A stretch of DNA of 24,388 nucleotides, taken from an uncultured Clostridia bacterium (lineage in GTDB: Bacteria > Bacillota > Clostridia > Christensenellales > CAG-917). The stretch's first letter is position 1, and each line of letters begins with the position of its first letter. The translations under genes were made by a program, and so were the position numbers. The notes below the pieces were generated by a model. It had not been told where the DNA came from. It saw nothing but the letters and a program-made list of their open reading frames with translations, and ran no database searches. The stretch is from positions 1 through 24,388 of the forward strand of contig CAKQMI010000030.1 of NCBI GenBank assembly GCA_934254835.1. The letters are read 5' to 3'. Shown here one piece after another: positions 5,685-13,792 of this stretch.

Positions 5685-6092
5685 GGTGTCCCTTCCGGGA
5701 GATTGCCACGTCACTTCGTTCCTCGCAATGACGGGGGTGAGTGCGATGCCACGCTACGCTCCTCAGAATGACAGAAAAGAGGAGTGTTATGCAACGCCTC
5801 TCAATGACGGGGGTGAGTGCGATGCCACGCTACGCTCAGAATGACAGAAAAGAGAGAAACGTCGTAATTAGTTATCCGCAACGTGCCGATAGGCACACAT
5901 CACGCCGAAGGCTCATGGCTTTTGCCATAGGCAAAAACACCACTTCATCGCTATTACAAGGTGTCCTTCCCAGGGGATTCTCACGGCATCGCCGTTGACG
6001 ATGCCTCAGAATGACAGAAGAGAGAGGAATGTCACGCACGCCTCGCAATGACGGGGGGGGGAGTGCGATGTCACGCTACGCTCAGAATGACG
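5685..6092 (-). repeat. cluster of REP-like repeats, whole and partial
   Basis: Complete units, read on the minus strand, lie at 5685-5734 (right end GGTGTCCCTTCCGGGAGATT, left end CAATGAC) and 5960-6017 (core palindrome GGCATCGCCGTTGACGATGCC region). Shortened units carrying only CACGCTACGCTC plus the GAATGACAG end are at 5745-5774, 5821-5847 and 6067-6092; others are at 5799-5811 and 6026-6053. Array C is embedded between them. This explains most of the 620-base gap upstream of pilin copy 5; no gene is seen between 5518 and 6104 apart from repeats and an AT-rich palindrome near 5595-5635. Confidence 0.75.
5883..5943 (+). repeat. modular hairpin array C (7-nt linkers)
   Basis: Preceded by the head ATCCGCAAC. 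Modules are GTGCC-GATA-GGCAC (5883-5896), linker ACATCAC, GCC-GAA-GGC (5904-5912), linker TCATGGC, TTTTGCC-ATA-GGCAAAA (5920-5936) and linker ACACCAC. Linkers are again exactly 7 nt. Confidence 0.8.
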
Positions 6093-6104
6093 TAAGGACG
6101 GGGT

Positions 6105-6272
6105 TTAGGGTTGGCGTTTGTCGCACAATATCAACGAAACGTCGTCGCGTATCAAGCACAACAGCCGTATCAATGCTTCCGTTTCGGCGGTGGATAGTCC
6201 GTCTGTCAGCACCGTCGCGACGGACAAGGCAAGGTTGGTCAATTCAAGTGCGTTCAGCGTGGAAAGAGTCAT
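6105..6272 (-). CDS. small 55-aa protein, DUF6774-like
   Basis: A short reading frame between repeat clusters. It begins MTLSTLNALELTNLALSVA and continues through a predicted helix-turn-helix-like pair of amphipathic helices (ELTNLALSVATVLTDGL, then TEALIRLLCLIRDDVSLIL), ending CDKRQP. From memory, this plan (ELT-x-L...-A...-L-S-x-x-E...-L) resembles small Clostridial DUF6774 proteins of unknown function. No ribosome binding site is seen. A -10-like TACAAT (6283-6278 on the minus strand) ends 5 nt before the ATG, which would again make it leaderless, though the -35 is poor. Moderate confidence: it is short, but the composition is protein-like and it is the only non-repeat stretch there. Confidence 0.55.
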   Translation of the reverse strand: MTLSTLNALELTNLALSVATVLTDGLSTAETEALIRLLCLIRDDVSLILCDKRQP

Positions 6273-6330
6273 AGGGCATTGTATGCTATCTTGTGGGAAA
6301 TAGTGAGTGACGAGAAATGCGGTGTGCTAT

Positions 6331-6518
6331 GTCATTGTGAGGAACGAAGTGACGCGACAATCTCGTGGGAACGAAACCGTATAAGCGACAGTATGACAAG
6401 GATACCTTCCCAGGGGATTCCCGCGCTACGCTCGGAATGACAATACTTACGTCATTATACTGTCTCCTCAGAATGACAGTGGTGTGTGCGATGTCACGCT
6501 ATGCTCCTCGCAATGAAG
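6331..6518. repeat. REP-like repeats, whole and partial, in both orientations
   Basis: A plus-oriented unit at 6331-6373 (GTCATTGTGAGG to GTGGGAACG) is followed by minus-oriented material at 6402-6518 (CCTTCCCAGGGGATTC, then two GAATGACA ends and a CTCGCAATGA end). It occupies most of the 330 bases upstream of the large surface-protein promoter. Confidence 0.7.
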
Positions 6519-6600
6519 AAAGGGGGATTTGTGGGCGATTTATTGAGGAAAATAGGGCTGATAAAGTGCGGGGCGAGGCAAAGGAATACGGCGAAATGGC

Positions 6601-6630
6601 TTGACATAAGGAATAGTTATCTTGTATATT
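6601..6630 (+). promoter_or_regulatory. promoter of the large surface-protein gene
   Basis: TTGACA (6601-6606), 18-bp spacer, TATATT (6625-6630). Just downstream, CAAT-ata-CTTTGGG and CCCAAAATTG (6641-6673) form an interrupted inverted repeat that could be an operator or a 5'-UTR hairpin. Confidence 0.75.
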
Positions 6631-6722
6631 ATTATTATAGCAATATACTTTGGGCGTGTTATACCCAAAATTGCACATACTACGGCTATACCGCCATAAT
6701 TTTGGCGTATCGGAGGAGAAAT

Positions 6723-9700
6723 ATGAGAGCAAAAAAATCAAGCAAAAACGTACTTCGTATCAGCGGACTCGCATTAGTGTTTGTGCTTGCAGTCGCACTG
6801 CTGGTCAGTGCAATTTCTTTCACGCGCACGGGCGCGAAAAACGGCAACGTATCGTTGGCTTCGGCAACAAACGAGCCACCCAGTGGCTTCAAGTTTTTGA
6901 ACATTTCCGAACCTGCACAGTACAGCCCAGCCGTATTGAACGGTGCAAACGCAAACAAGTATTTTGCGCAGTTTACCTACGCTCCCGAAACCTATAAAAA
7001 CTATTATGCTTGGATAGGCGGGATATATACCGGCATTTCCGGTGTAGTGCGTGATGACAGTGGCGCATCGATGGAAGCGAGCGCAGTTGGCAACGTAAGA
7101 GAAAGATTATATGCTTATTATAAATTGCCCGATTTTTACGCAAATATCGGGGCTACTGTTGAGGTCAGCGCAAACCTTGATGAAGCGGTTACGTTCACAA
7201 ATATGAGCAATACTTTGACTTTCATTTCTTATGCAAACGAGGTCAAGAAAATTAACGAAAACTCGGACTATGTGAACGGAACTTTTAATAAAGGCACGAC
7301 GTGGAAAGTCACGTCAAGCAATCAATATATCTTGGTTTATGCCGGCGGTGAAGAAGCGGGTAGCGAAAAAATCGAAATCGGCAGTCTCAAAATCAATATT
7401 AAAATCAAAAGCGTAGATACAAACACTGCTTATAACCAAATCAAAGCAAAGCTCACGGGCGGTGTTGCTCCCGTCGTCGAGGCATGGGACGGCAAAACGT
7501 ATTTCACCGATAGCATGGGTGAATACTTAAATATTTCTCAAAGATACGACGCAACTTTCAGAATGGTGGGCAATCTCGACACATGGGGCCTTCAAGGCAA
7601 CGATTCCATCAACTCGAACATTAACGAACTTACTTCTCTTCGCACCGACGGTTTAGAGTCAAAGCGTTTCTCCTTCATGCTTTACGACAAATACGACGGA
7701 CTTAAGACGGCAACAATCAACGGCTTTGATTTGTTGCAGGCATATCGTGGAGAAACCGCTACAATCACCGACGGTAGTGAAAAAACATATTTAAGAAGCG
7801 ATTATACAGACAAATCGTTCAGTTATCCCAACGGCGCATTAAGCATTTGGGTGAAACCTTTCGGAGCAAAAGACGATGACGCAACTAAAGGCGTTTTCCG
7901 CGGACTTTATGTCACGGTGCTTTACGACGGAAAAGATACTGCGAATAATCCCATTGAAACGGATACCGCATATCGTGTTAATTATACGAATACCTATGAT
8001 ATTGCCGGCTCAAGAATGACGGTTTTCTGCGGTGGTATCGACTATACCCCGCCCGCACCATTGAACGGGCTTGACCTTATTACCGAAAATATCTTCAATA
8101 ATGGCGTTACGTATTTTTATACCAATACCATCGAGATGAAGCTGTTCCTTGACAATGACGATTCACGCGGTGACGTTTTCTATTACTACACACTTTATAA
8201 GAAAAACGAAAGCGGTGTATTCGAGGCAGTCACGGGACGCATTGACGTCAAACTTTTGACGAATGACGCAGGTTTCTTACCGCTTGAGTTTGAAGGCTTT
8301 GAAGTCGGCGAATATAAAATCCAATTCACAGCAATCGACGGCATAGGCAGATTCTATAACGCACTCGTCGAAGGCAAAACGGCGGACGAAATTACCGCAA
8401 TGGGACTGAATCCCTATCAGCAAGGTTGGGCAAATCACACCGTCAAGGGCGTCGAGCATTCCTTTACGATTGACGGCACCGAAAATCCGCCCGAAGAATG
8501 GGTAAGCGCAATTTACGTTGACGGCGTTCCCGGAAAGTACAACGGATATTGGACAAACAAAGACGTTGTTATTAAGTTCAATAATCTTTCTTCCTTAGAA
8601 GAAATAAAATATGAAATAAGTTACCTCAACTTCAAAAACGGCGTTGCAGTAGGAACCCAAACCGAATGGAAACCGTTTACTTTTGTTGAAAAAGACGGTG
8701 AATTATATTATTCTATCGGACGTGACAACGACGCAATCGAAGGATACGAGCGTCACTATTATCTTCGCGCGACGTATACTTCGTCGGGTATCGTACGTGA
8801 CTATTCGACACCTGTGAAATTCGACGACTACGGCGGATATACGCCCGTTTCGGCAACCCTTTCCAACTTCACCAAGGAAGGCAAGAATGACTTTTACGCC
8901 GACCTTTTGCCGTTGCTTGTCAGCCTTAACTATAAGAACCACAAGGGCGAAATTATCAAAGACTTCAAGGGAAGCCCGATGACGCTTTATTATACCGTTA
9001 CTCGTGACGGCGTCGAAAGCGTAAAAGCCAAACTCGACCTTACGTCCAACGACGTTTTGATCGACTTGTTCCAAGGCAAAAACGTAAGTGGCCCCACGAC
9101 GGTCAAGGTCACACTGTGGCTCGAGGACGAGGCGGGCAACCCAAATGATTCAAAAAAATACGACGTCAACCTCGACAGGGCAAAACTGAACGTCAAGTTC
9201 TCAATCAAAAACGGATCCTTAAGATACTATGACAACACGACGGACGTGCGCGACGACCTCGTGTCATATACCGTCGGCAATGACTTTGTGGCAAAAATCG
9301 CAAGGAGCGATATCAGAGTTGCGTTCGACGCACGGTACGACGACGCCAACGCAGGCATAAAAAACGTTTTGGTGAGCAAAATTAAGTTGACAGCGGGCGA
9401 AGGCTCTGCTTACACGAAAATTCTTAATGAGTACGAATTGGTGTATTTCGGCACAGCGGAAACCGCAATAGTTCCAAACGGCGAAGAAATCACAATCGGC
9501 ACGCACGAAATCCAAAAAGCGCGTCTTACGCTCGATCCGAATGCCGATAGGTTTTCCGCAACTTACAACGGCAAGCGTGACTATGCTATGCCCGATTTTG
9601 TCTCGGCGGACGGCACGCTTAAAGTCAGGGACATTGTCAAAGGCGACAAGGCGGACGAGTGGAAGAATATCACTTGGAAAGGTGTGTACAAGCTGAGCAA

Positions 9701-12341
9701 AATTGACGTCGGCGAAGGTCTTAATGCGGATATCGTCGATATAAAAATCGATGCCGAACACCAACAAAACTATGTTATTGAGTCGACGTCGGCGTTCGTC
9801 AATATCAATAAAGCAAAACTCGGCAAAATTAACATTGTCGCAAATAAGGTTTACGACGGAAATGCAAGTATTAAAACCAGCCCCGGCAACAGCACCGTCA
9901 CTATCGAGGGGCTGTGCGACAACGATAAGGGCAAAATCTCGCTTGACCTCGGCTTTACCATCAATCTCACCTCAAAAGACGTGGACGTATATACGATAAA
10001 CGGTATCACCGGGTTCAAATTCCTCGGCGAAAACATAAAGTTTTACGACTTAGATGGCGTCACGGCGGACGCGACAGTCACCGTAACCCGCAAAACCATT
10101 TCGGCAACAATCAAACCCGTTACCAAACCGTTCGACAACACCACCGCGTTCCAAATCGGTAGTTACGATTTCGGTATCAGCTTGCTCGGAACTGACGAAG
10201 TGAAGCTTATCACCAGCGTCGGCAATACTTCGAGCGTCAACGTCGGCACATATAAAGGTTGCGATGTCACGATCGCGCTTGGCGGAAGAGACGGCAAAAA
10301 CTACGTCTTGACAGAAAACAACGTTAAGGTGGACGTCACAATTGAACCGCGCGCAATCGGCGGTGCCAAAATCATCGGTATTTACGCGATTGATCCGAAC
10401 GGCGAGTATTACTACAAAGTCGGTGAGGGCGAAAACACGGTGATTTATCAAAAAGACGGCGAAGGATATATCGCGTATAGCAAGGACGGCTCAGAGCGTG
10501 TCACCGTGCGTCCCGATGACGCAAAAGCTTGGGTGCTCGATACTTTCGTAAAGGGCGGAGTTTGCATCATGAACGGTCACCGCTTCGAACTCTCACAAGA
10601 TATCGTTTACGCAATCGAATACTACGAGGATAATACGTTCAACAATAAACTCAATATCGGCGAAATCGACTTTACGCAAAAACAATATCAGCCCAAAGTC
10701 GTTTACGGCGCGGATAATAAAGTCTTCCTCATTACCGTCAACCCCAAAGACGGCGTGTTCAACTCAAGTGTGGGCGCATACGAATTCACATTGAAAATTG
10801 CCAACTTGGGTGAAGGCAACAACTTCAACGAAATGTCCGGATTCCAAACCGAAGGCTGTATCGTGAAAGTGCTCGACTTCTCGGACGTCATGTTCCAAAA
10901 AGGTATCTTTAACGGTAACGACAAAATCGAGGAAAAATTCGAGACACTCTACAACGGCAAAGACTTCATCCTCAAGATCGAAGGCACAAATATCAATGTC
11001 CAAAGCGAGAAGTACTTTGTGTTGAATGGCTCCGAATGGACGCCTGTCGAATTCGCAAAAGACGCGGGCACGTACAAGGCAAGATTTACCATTACACGCT
11101 TGGGCAACGAGTATATCATCGAGCAAACTTTCGTCATCAATAAGATTGAAACAAAAGTTTCGTTGAAAGATGAAAAAATCACGTTCGTTGCAAAATACGG
11201 CGAAGATTTTACCGCAAAAGTGCAGGTTGTTGATCCGTCCTTTGGCGCGATCGGCACAAGTGCCAATGAGTTTAGATACGAATATTCGTACGACAGAAAC
11301 TTCAAAAATATTTTGGAGAAAGCCCCCGTGCGCGACGGCGCAGGCACTTGTTACGTCCGCGTGATATTCAACGGCAACAAAAACTATATCGGCTCGGTTT
11401 CCGAACCTCGTGCAATCAATATCAGCGGTGTGAAATTCAACCTTGCTGACATCGTGGCAGAAGTAGGCAGTACGCTTGAACTTCCGAAAATTGCGGATAT
11501 TATCGATCCCGCGTACTTGAAATTCGCTGACGACTTCCGTCTGGTGTATCTCGTTAACACCGGTGATGAGGATGAGTTCAAAAACGAATTTAAGACGATC
11601 AACGACGCGTCGGAACTTATTGAGCTTGTCGGGAGCGGAAAGATTCCTTATACGGTTGTTCACAAAAACCTTGTTGGAAAAGGCGGAATTAGAAAGGAAG
11701 ACAAAAGCATCGGTTCAAAGGATACCCTTGCGGTGTCAAGCGACGGCAATAGCGAAGCCAATATTTATCTCAATGTAAGAATGCTTGAATCGGTTGATAT
11801 CGAAGACGTGTTGATGAATAACGACCTTGGCACGATCTTTGGCAACTGGACGTTACCGGATAGCGGATACCTTGTTTATTTCTCAATTGACGAAAGAAAC
11901 AATGCTACAAATCGCAACAACTTCACCAACGGTTTGATTGAGAATAAAGACTTGTTTGGTAAAAAACTTGCTGCCGACAGAGTATTCTTTGTGACACTTA
12001 CCGAATATGATAAAAACGGCATGATCATGAACTCCGGAAAACAGCCTCAAATCGATGGAATGGCAACCGTCACAATGAAAGTCAATGCAAACGGCGCAAA
12101 ACTTGTCAGATATGCAGACGGCGAATGGACAGAAGTCAACTATAAGGACAACGGCGACGGCACGATTACCTTCGATACCGACAAACTCGGATACTTCATC
12201 TTGACGAAAGATTACGTCGCGCCTACCGTGAAAGACAACGCATTGCCCATCGGGCTCGGCGTGGGGCTTGGCTTAGCGGCATTGTTGCTGGCGGCGGCGG
12301 TCATCACAGTCGTTACACTCAAAAAGAAACACGTTATTTAA
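6723..12341 (+). CDS. giant secreted, membrane-anchored surface protein with YDG/MBG-like repeats
   Basis: A 1872-aa protein. Basic N-terminus plus hydrophobic segment (about residues 13-32) form a Sec signal. A long Tyr/Asp/Gly/Lys-rich beta-type ectodomain follows. Around 940-1190 are YDG/MBG-like repeats (ATYNGKRDY, KVYDGNASI, KPFDNTTAF, each followed by AT-x-T-x-x linkers); another YNGK unit is near 1406. The C-terminus has one hydrophobic helix (about 1843-1866) and a basic tail (KKKHVI). There is no LPXTG motif, so membrane anchoring rather than sortase attachment is inferred. GGAGGA at 6712-6717 fixes the start at 6723; upstream in-frame codons run into the promoter and REP repeats. 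It likely works in adhesion or as cell-surface scaffold. Single-gene unit with promoter and terminator. Confidence 0.88.
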   Translation: MRAKKSSKNVLRISGLALVFVLAVALLVSAISFTRTGAKNGNVSLASATNEPPSGFKFLNISEPAQYSPAVLNGANANKYFAQFTYAPETYKNYYAWIGGIYTGISGVVRDDSGASMEASAVGNVRERLYAYYKLPDFYANIGATVEVSANLDEAVTFTNMSNTLTFISYANEVKKINENSDYVNGTFNKGTTWKVTSSNQYILVYAGGEEAGSEKIEIGSLKINIKIKSVDTNTAYNQIKAKLTGGVAPVVEAWDGKTYFTDSMGEYLNISQRYDATFRMVGNLDTWGLQGNDSINSNINELTSLRTDGLESKRFSFMLYDKYDGLKTATINGFDLLQAYRGETATITDGSEKTYLRSDYTDKSFSYPNGALSIWVKPFGAKDDDATKGVFRGLYVTVLYDGKDTANNPIETDTAYRVNYTNTYDIAGSRMTVFCGGIDYTPPAPLNGLDLITENIFNNGVTYFYTNTIEMKLFLDNDDSRGDVFYYYTLYKKNESGVFEAVTGRIDVKLLTNDAGFLPLEFEGFEVGEYKIQFTAIDGIGRFYNALVEGKTADEITAMGLNPYQQGWANHTVKGVEHSFTIDGTENPPEEWVSAIYVDGVPGKYNGYWTNKDVVIKFNNLSSLEEIKYEISYLNFKNGVAVGTQTEWKPFTFVEKDGELYYSIGRDNDAIEGYERHYYLRATYTSSGIVRDYSTPVKFDDYGGYTPVSATLSNFTKEGKNDFYADLLPLLVSLNYKNHKGEIIKDFKGSPMTLYYTVTRDGVESVKAKLDLTSNDVLIDLFQGKNVSGPTTVKVTLWLEDEAGNPNDSKKYDVNLDRAKLNVKFSIKNGSLRYYDNTTDVRDDLVSYTVGNDFVAKIARSDIRVAFDARYDDANAGIKNVLVSKIKLTAGEGSAYTKILNEYELVYFGTAETAIVPNGEEITIGTHEIQKARLTLDPNADRFSATYNGKRDYAMPDFVSADGTLKVRDIVKGDKADEWKNITWKGVYKLSKIDVGEGLNADIVDIKIDAEHQQNYVIESTSAFVNINKAKLGKINIVANKVYDGNASIKTSPGNSTVTIEGLCDNDKGKISLDLGFTINLTSKDVDVYTINGITGFKFLGENIKFYDLDGVTADATVTVTRKTISATIKPVTKPFDNTTAFQIGSYDFGISLLGTDEVKLITSVGNTSSVNVGTYKGCDVTIALGGRDGKNYVLTENNVKVDVTIEPRAIGGAKIIGIYAIDPNGEYYYKVGEGENTVIYQKDGEGYIAYSKDGSERVTVRPDDAKAWVLDTFVKGGVCIMNGHRFELSQDIVYAIEYYEDNTFNNKLNIGEIDFTQKQYQPKVVYGADNKVFLITVNPKDGVFNSSVGAYEFTLKIANLGEGNNFNEMSGFQTEGCIVKVLDFSDVMFQKGIFNGNDKIEEKFETLYNGKDFILKIEGTNINVQSEKYFVLNGSEWTPVEFAKDAGTYKARFTITRLGNEYIIEQTFVINKIETKVSLKDEKITFVAKYGEDFTAKVQVVDPSFGAIGTSANEFRYEYSYDRNFKNILEKAPVRDGAGTCYVRVIFNGNKNYIGSVSEPRAINISGVKFNLADIVAEVGSTLELPKIADIIDPAYLKFADDFRLVYLVNTGDEDEFKNEFKTINDASELIELVGSGKIPYTVVHKNLVGKGGIRKEDKSIGSKDTLAVSSDGNSEANIYLNVRMLESVDIEDVLMNNDLGTIFGNWTLPDSGYLVYFSIDERNNATNRNNFTNGLIENKDLFGKKLAADRVFFVTLTEYDKNGMIMNSGKQPQIDGMATVTMKVNANGAKLVRYADGEWTEVNYKDNGDGTITFDTDKLGYFILTKDYVAPTVKDNALPIGLGVGLGLAALLLAAAVITVVTLKKKHVI

Positions 12342-12348
12342 TAACACT

Positions 12349-12375
12349 AAACGGCACGCACAGGCGTGCCGTTTT
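12349..12375 (+). terminator. terminator of the large surface-protein gene
   Basis: ACGGCACGC (12351-12359), loop ACAG, GCGTGCCGT (12364-12372) and a T run: 9 perfect pairs, 8 nt after the stop codon. Confidence 0.92.
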
Positions 12376-12381
12376 AATAAC

Positions 12382-12602
12382 GCCATCCGAAAACAATACG
12401 AACGTTTAAAAACGCCGATATTTCCGTGCTTTTTTGCAAAAACTCGCTTGTAGTACAAAAAGTACAACTGCGTTCGTTTTTCCCAAAAATCATCGAAACT
12501 CTCGACGTTTTTGACAAGACAAAGTCAACGTCCGTACAATTTTCGGCTGGCGTGCCATCCGAAAACAATGTAGACATTTATAAAACGCCGATGTTTCGGG
12601 GC
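12382..12602 (+). repeat. direct repeat upstream of rubrerythrin
   Basis: GCCATCCGAAAACAAT occurs at 12382-12397 and 12554-12569. Both are followed 11-14 nt later by AACGCCGAT-x-TTTC, so two imperfect copies of about 48 nt (12382-12428 and 12554-12602) are spaced 172 nt apart. No coding frame explains them. The stretch between holds a promoter candidate and nothing else recognisable. Confidence 0.7.
12511..12540 (+). promoter_or_regulatory. candidate distal promoter for rubrerythrin
   Basis: TTGACA (12511-12516), 18-bp spacer, TACAAT (12535-12540). It lies about 140 nt before the start codon, inside the interval between the two direct repeats. Confidence 0.5.
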
Positions 12603-12612
12603 TGTTAAAAAG

Positions 12613-12642
12613 TTGATAGTTTTGTGCGTTGTGCAACATTAT
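12613..12642 (+). promoter_or_regulatory. candidate proximal promoter for rubrerythrin
   Basis: TTGATA (12613-12618), 18-bp spacer, CATTAT (12637-12642), 35 nt before the gene. GTTG-TG-CAAC overlaps the spacer. Weaker match than the distal candidate but better placed. Confidence 0.4.
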
Positions 12643-12677
12643 TAAATGAACGGGGAAACCCAAAGGAGAGATATGGT

Positions 12678-13217
12678 ATGAACAATAAGTATTCAGGCAC
12701 CAAAACCGAGAAAAATCTCGAAACCGCGTTTGCGGGCGAGTCGCAGGCAAGAAACAAATATACCTATTTTGCGTCCGTCGCGAAAAAAGAGGGGTATGAG
12801 CAAATCTCCGCGCTGTTTTTGAAAACCGCTGACAACGAGAAAGAACACGCCAAACTTTGGCTGAAAGAACTGACGGGCATCGGCAACACCGCTGAAAATC
12901 TGCTGTCCGCCGCGGAGGGCGAAAACTACGAGTGGACGGATATGTACGAAAACTTTGCAAGAACCGCCGAAGAAGAGGGCTTTTTGGAACTTGCGGGAAA
13001 ATTCCGTCTTGTTGCGGAAATCGAGAAACGTCACGAGGAAAGGTATCGCGCGCTATTGAAAAATATCGAAACCGCCGAAGTCTTCAAAAAATCGAGCGTC
13101 AAGATTTGGGAATGCAGAAACTGCGGACATGTCGTTGTGGACGAGAGCGCGCCCGAGGTGTGCCCGACGTGCAATCACCCGCAAAGCTACTTTGAAATTT
13201 CCGAAAGAAATTATTAA
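12678..13217 (+). CDS. rubrerythrin
   Basis: A 179-aa non-haem di-iron peroxidase that reduces hydrogen peroxide in anaerobes, fed electrons by NAD(P)H-rubredoxin systems. The N-terminal ferritin-like four-helix domain carries the expected ligands: Glu21 (GESQAR), Glu54/His57 (NEKEH), Glu91 and Glu98 (ENFARTAEEE), Glu116/His119 (EIEKRH). The C-terminal rubredoxin-like domain has Cys146, Cys149, Cys162 and Cys165 (CRNC, CPTC). AAGGAGAG at 12663-12670 and the family's usual N-terminus support ATG 12678. A two-codon frame (ATG GTA TGA) from 12673 overlaps this start, a possible minor translational coupling. Monocistronic, with terminator. Confidence 0.95.
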   Translation: MNNKYSGTKTEKNLETAFAGESQARNKYTYFASVAKKEGYEQISALFLKTADNEKEHAKLWLKELTGIGNTAENLLSAAEGENYEWTDMYENFARTAEEEGFLELAGKFRLVAEIEKRHEERYRALLKNIETAEVFKKSSVKIWECRNCGHVVVDESAPEVCPTCNHPQSYFEISERNY

Positions 13218-13237
13218 AACACAATACCAAATAAATG

Positions 13238-13260
13238 CGTCGGGCAATCCCGACGTTTTT
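13238..13260 (+). terminator. terminator after rubrerythrin
   Basis: CGTCGGG (13238-13244), loop CAAT, CCCGACG (13249-13255), then TTTTT. Confidence 0.9.
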
Positions 13261-13311
13261 ATTTGGTTTATGTTGTATTACATTATATATATTATACTAT
13301 AATTTGCGCGC

Positions 13312-13338
13312 TGAGCACCTACGGCACGTTGCGGATAA
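13312..13338 (-). repeat. partial hairpin module D
   Basis: Read on the minus strand: head ATCCGCAAC followed by GTGCCGTAGGTGC, the same opening as arrays A-C, without further modules. It is preceded by a very AT-rich stretch (13270-13305) in which nothing else is recognised. Confidence 0.6.
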
Positions 13339-13344
13339 ATAATT

Positions 13345-13435
13345 GTCATTTTGAGGAGCGTTGCGTGGTATCGCACTCACTACTGTCATTCTGAGGCATT
13401 GCCAACGGCGATGCCGTGAGAATCTCGTGGGAACG
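13345..13435 (+). repeat. REP-like repeats between rubrerythrin and pyrR
   Basis: A partial left end (13345-13360) and then a full unit at 13383-13435: left end CTGTCATTCTGAG, core palindrome GGCAT...ATGCC, right end GAATCTCGTGGGAACG. Confidence 0.75.
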
Positions 13436-13452
13436 CACCTTGTTAAGCAATG

Positions 13453-13549
13453 TGCCTATCGGCGAGAGGTGGTTGACACCACGATGAGCCTATCGGCGTG
13501 ATGTGTGCCTATCGGCACGTTGAGAATCCCCCTGGAAGGAATCCTTATG
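13453..13549 (-). repeat. hairpin array E fused to a REP-like right end
   Basis: On the minus strand a REP-type end CCTTCCAGGGGGATTCTC runs directly into AAC and the hairpin GTGCC-GATA-GGCAC (13518-13505). Linker ACATCAC follows, then GCCGATAGGC (13497-13488), a short linker, GTGGT-TGTC-ACCAC-type hairpin (13482-13469) and another GCCGATAGGC. The remaining 13550-13650 shows no gene. Confidence 0.75.
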
Positions 13550-13655
13550 GAACGAAGACTTATTACTTCAATCGAGAACGCAGTCGTGTTGTGCGCAAGG
13601 GAAAACTCACCTTAAAAAATAATTAAAAAAAATGGCATAAGCGCGACAAAAATAG

Positions 13656-13684
13656 TTTACAAAACACCGTCGTTGTGATACCAT
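13656..13684 (+). promoter_or_regulatory. promoter of the pyrR-uracil permease unit
   Basis: TTTACA (13656-13661), 17-bp spacer, TACCAT (13679-13684). A transcript starting near 13691 would contain the complete attenuator and nothing upstream of it. Confidence 0.65.
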
Positions 13685-13706
13685 AATTGTAACGGAAATC
13701 TTTAAT

Positions 13707-13784
13707 TATGTCCCGAGAGGCATACAAGGTTCAATGCAATAAATCGGTATTATATCTTGCGTGTCTTGACGCAAGATTTTTTTT
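13707..13784 (+). promoter_or_regulatory. PyrR-dependent transcription attenuator
   Basis: A PyrR-binding hairpin TATG-TCCCGAGAGG-CATA (13707-13724) matches the known binding loop (UCCNGNGAGG). Next, GGCATACAAG (13719-13728) can pair with CTTGCGTGTC (13756-13765) as antiterminator (9 of 10 positions, with G-U pairs). The terminator is ATCTTGCGT (13754-13762), 6-nt loop, ACGCAAGAT (13769-13777) and a T run to 13784. The antiterminator uses the 3' arm of the PyrR hairpin and the 5' arm of the terminator, so binding of PyrR with UMP would favour termination. It controls pyrR and the permease. Confidence 0.9.
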
Positions 13785-13792
13785 GGGGTTTT

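Noticed and set aside
5544..6604. Several 60-90-codon plus-strand frames
   Set aside because: They consist of translated REP-like repeats (recurring RYAQND-type peptides) and carry no ribosome binding sites.
6486..6722. Upstream extension of the large surface protein
   Set aside because: It would span REP repeats and the promoter; ATG 6723 has GGAGGA and starts a proper signal peptide.
10764..11663. 299-codon minus-strand frame within the surface-protein gene
   Set aside because: Complement of a well-supported long gene; no start signals and no family features.
13757..13792. Upstream start for pyrR
   Set aside because: It lies in the attenuator terminator stem and lacks a ribosome binding site; family length fits the start at 13793.
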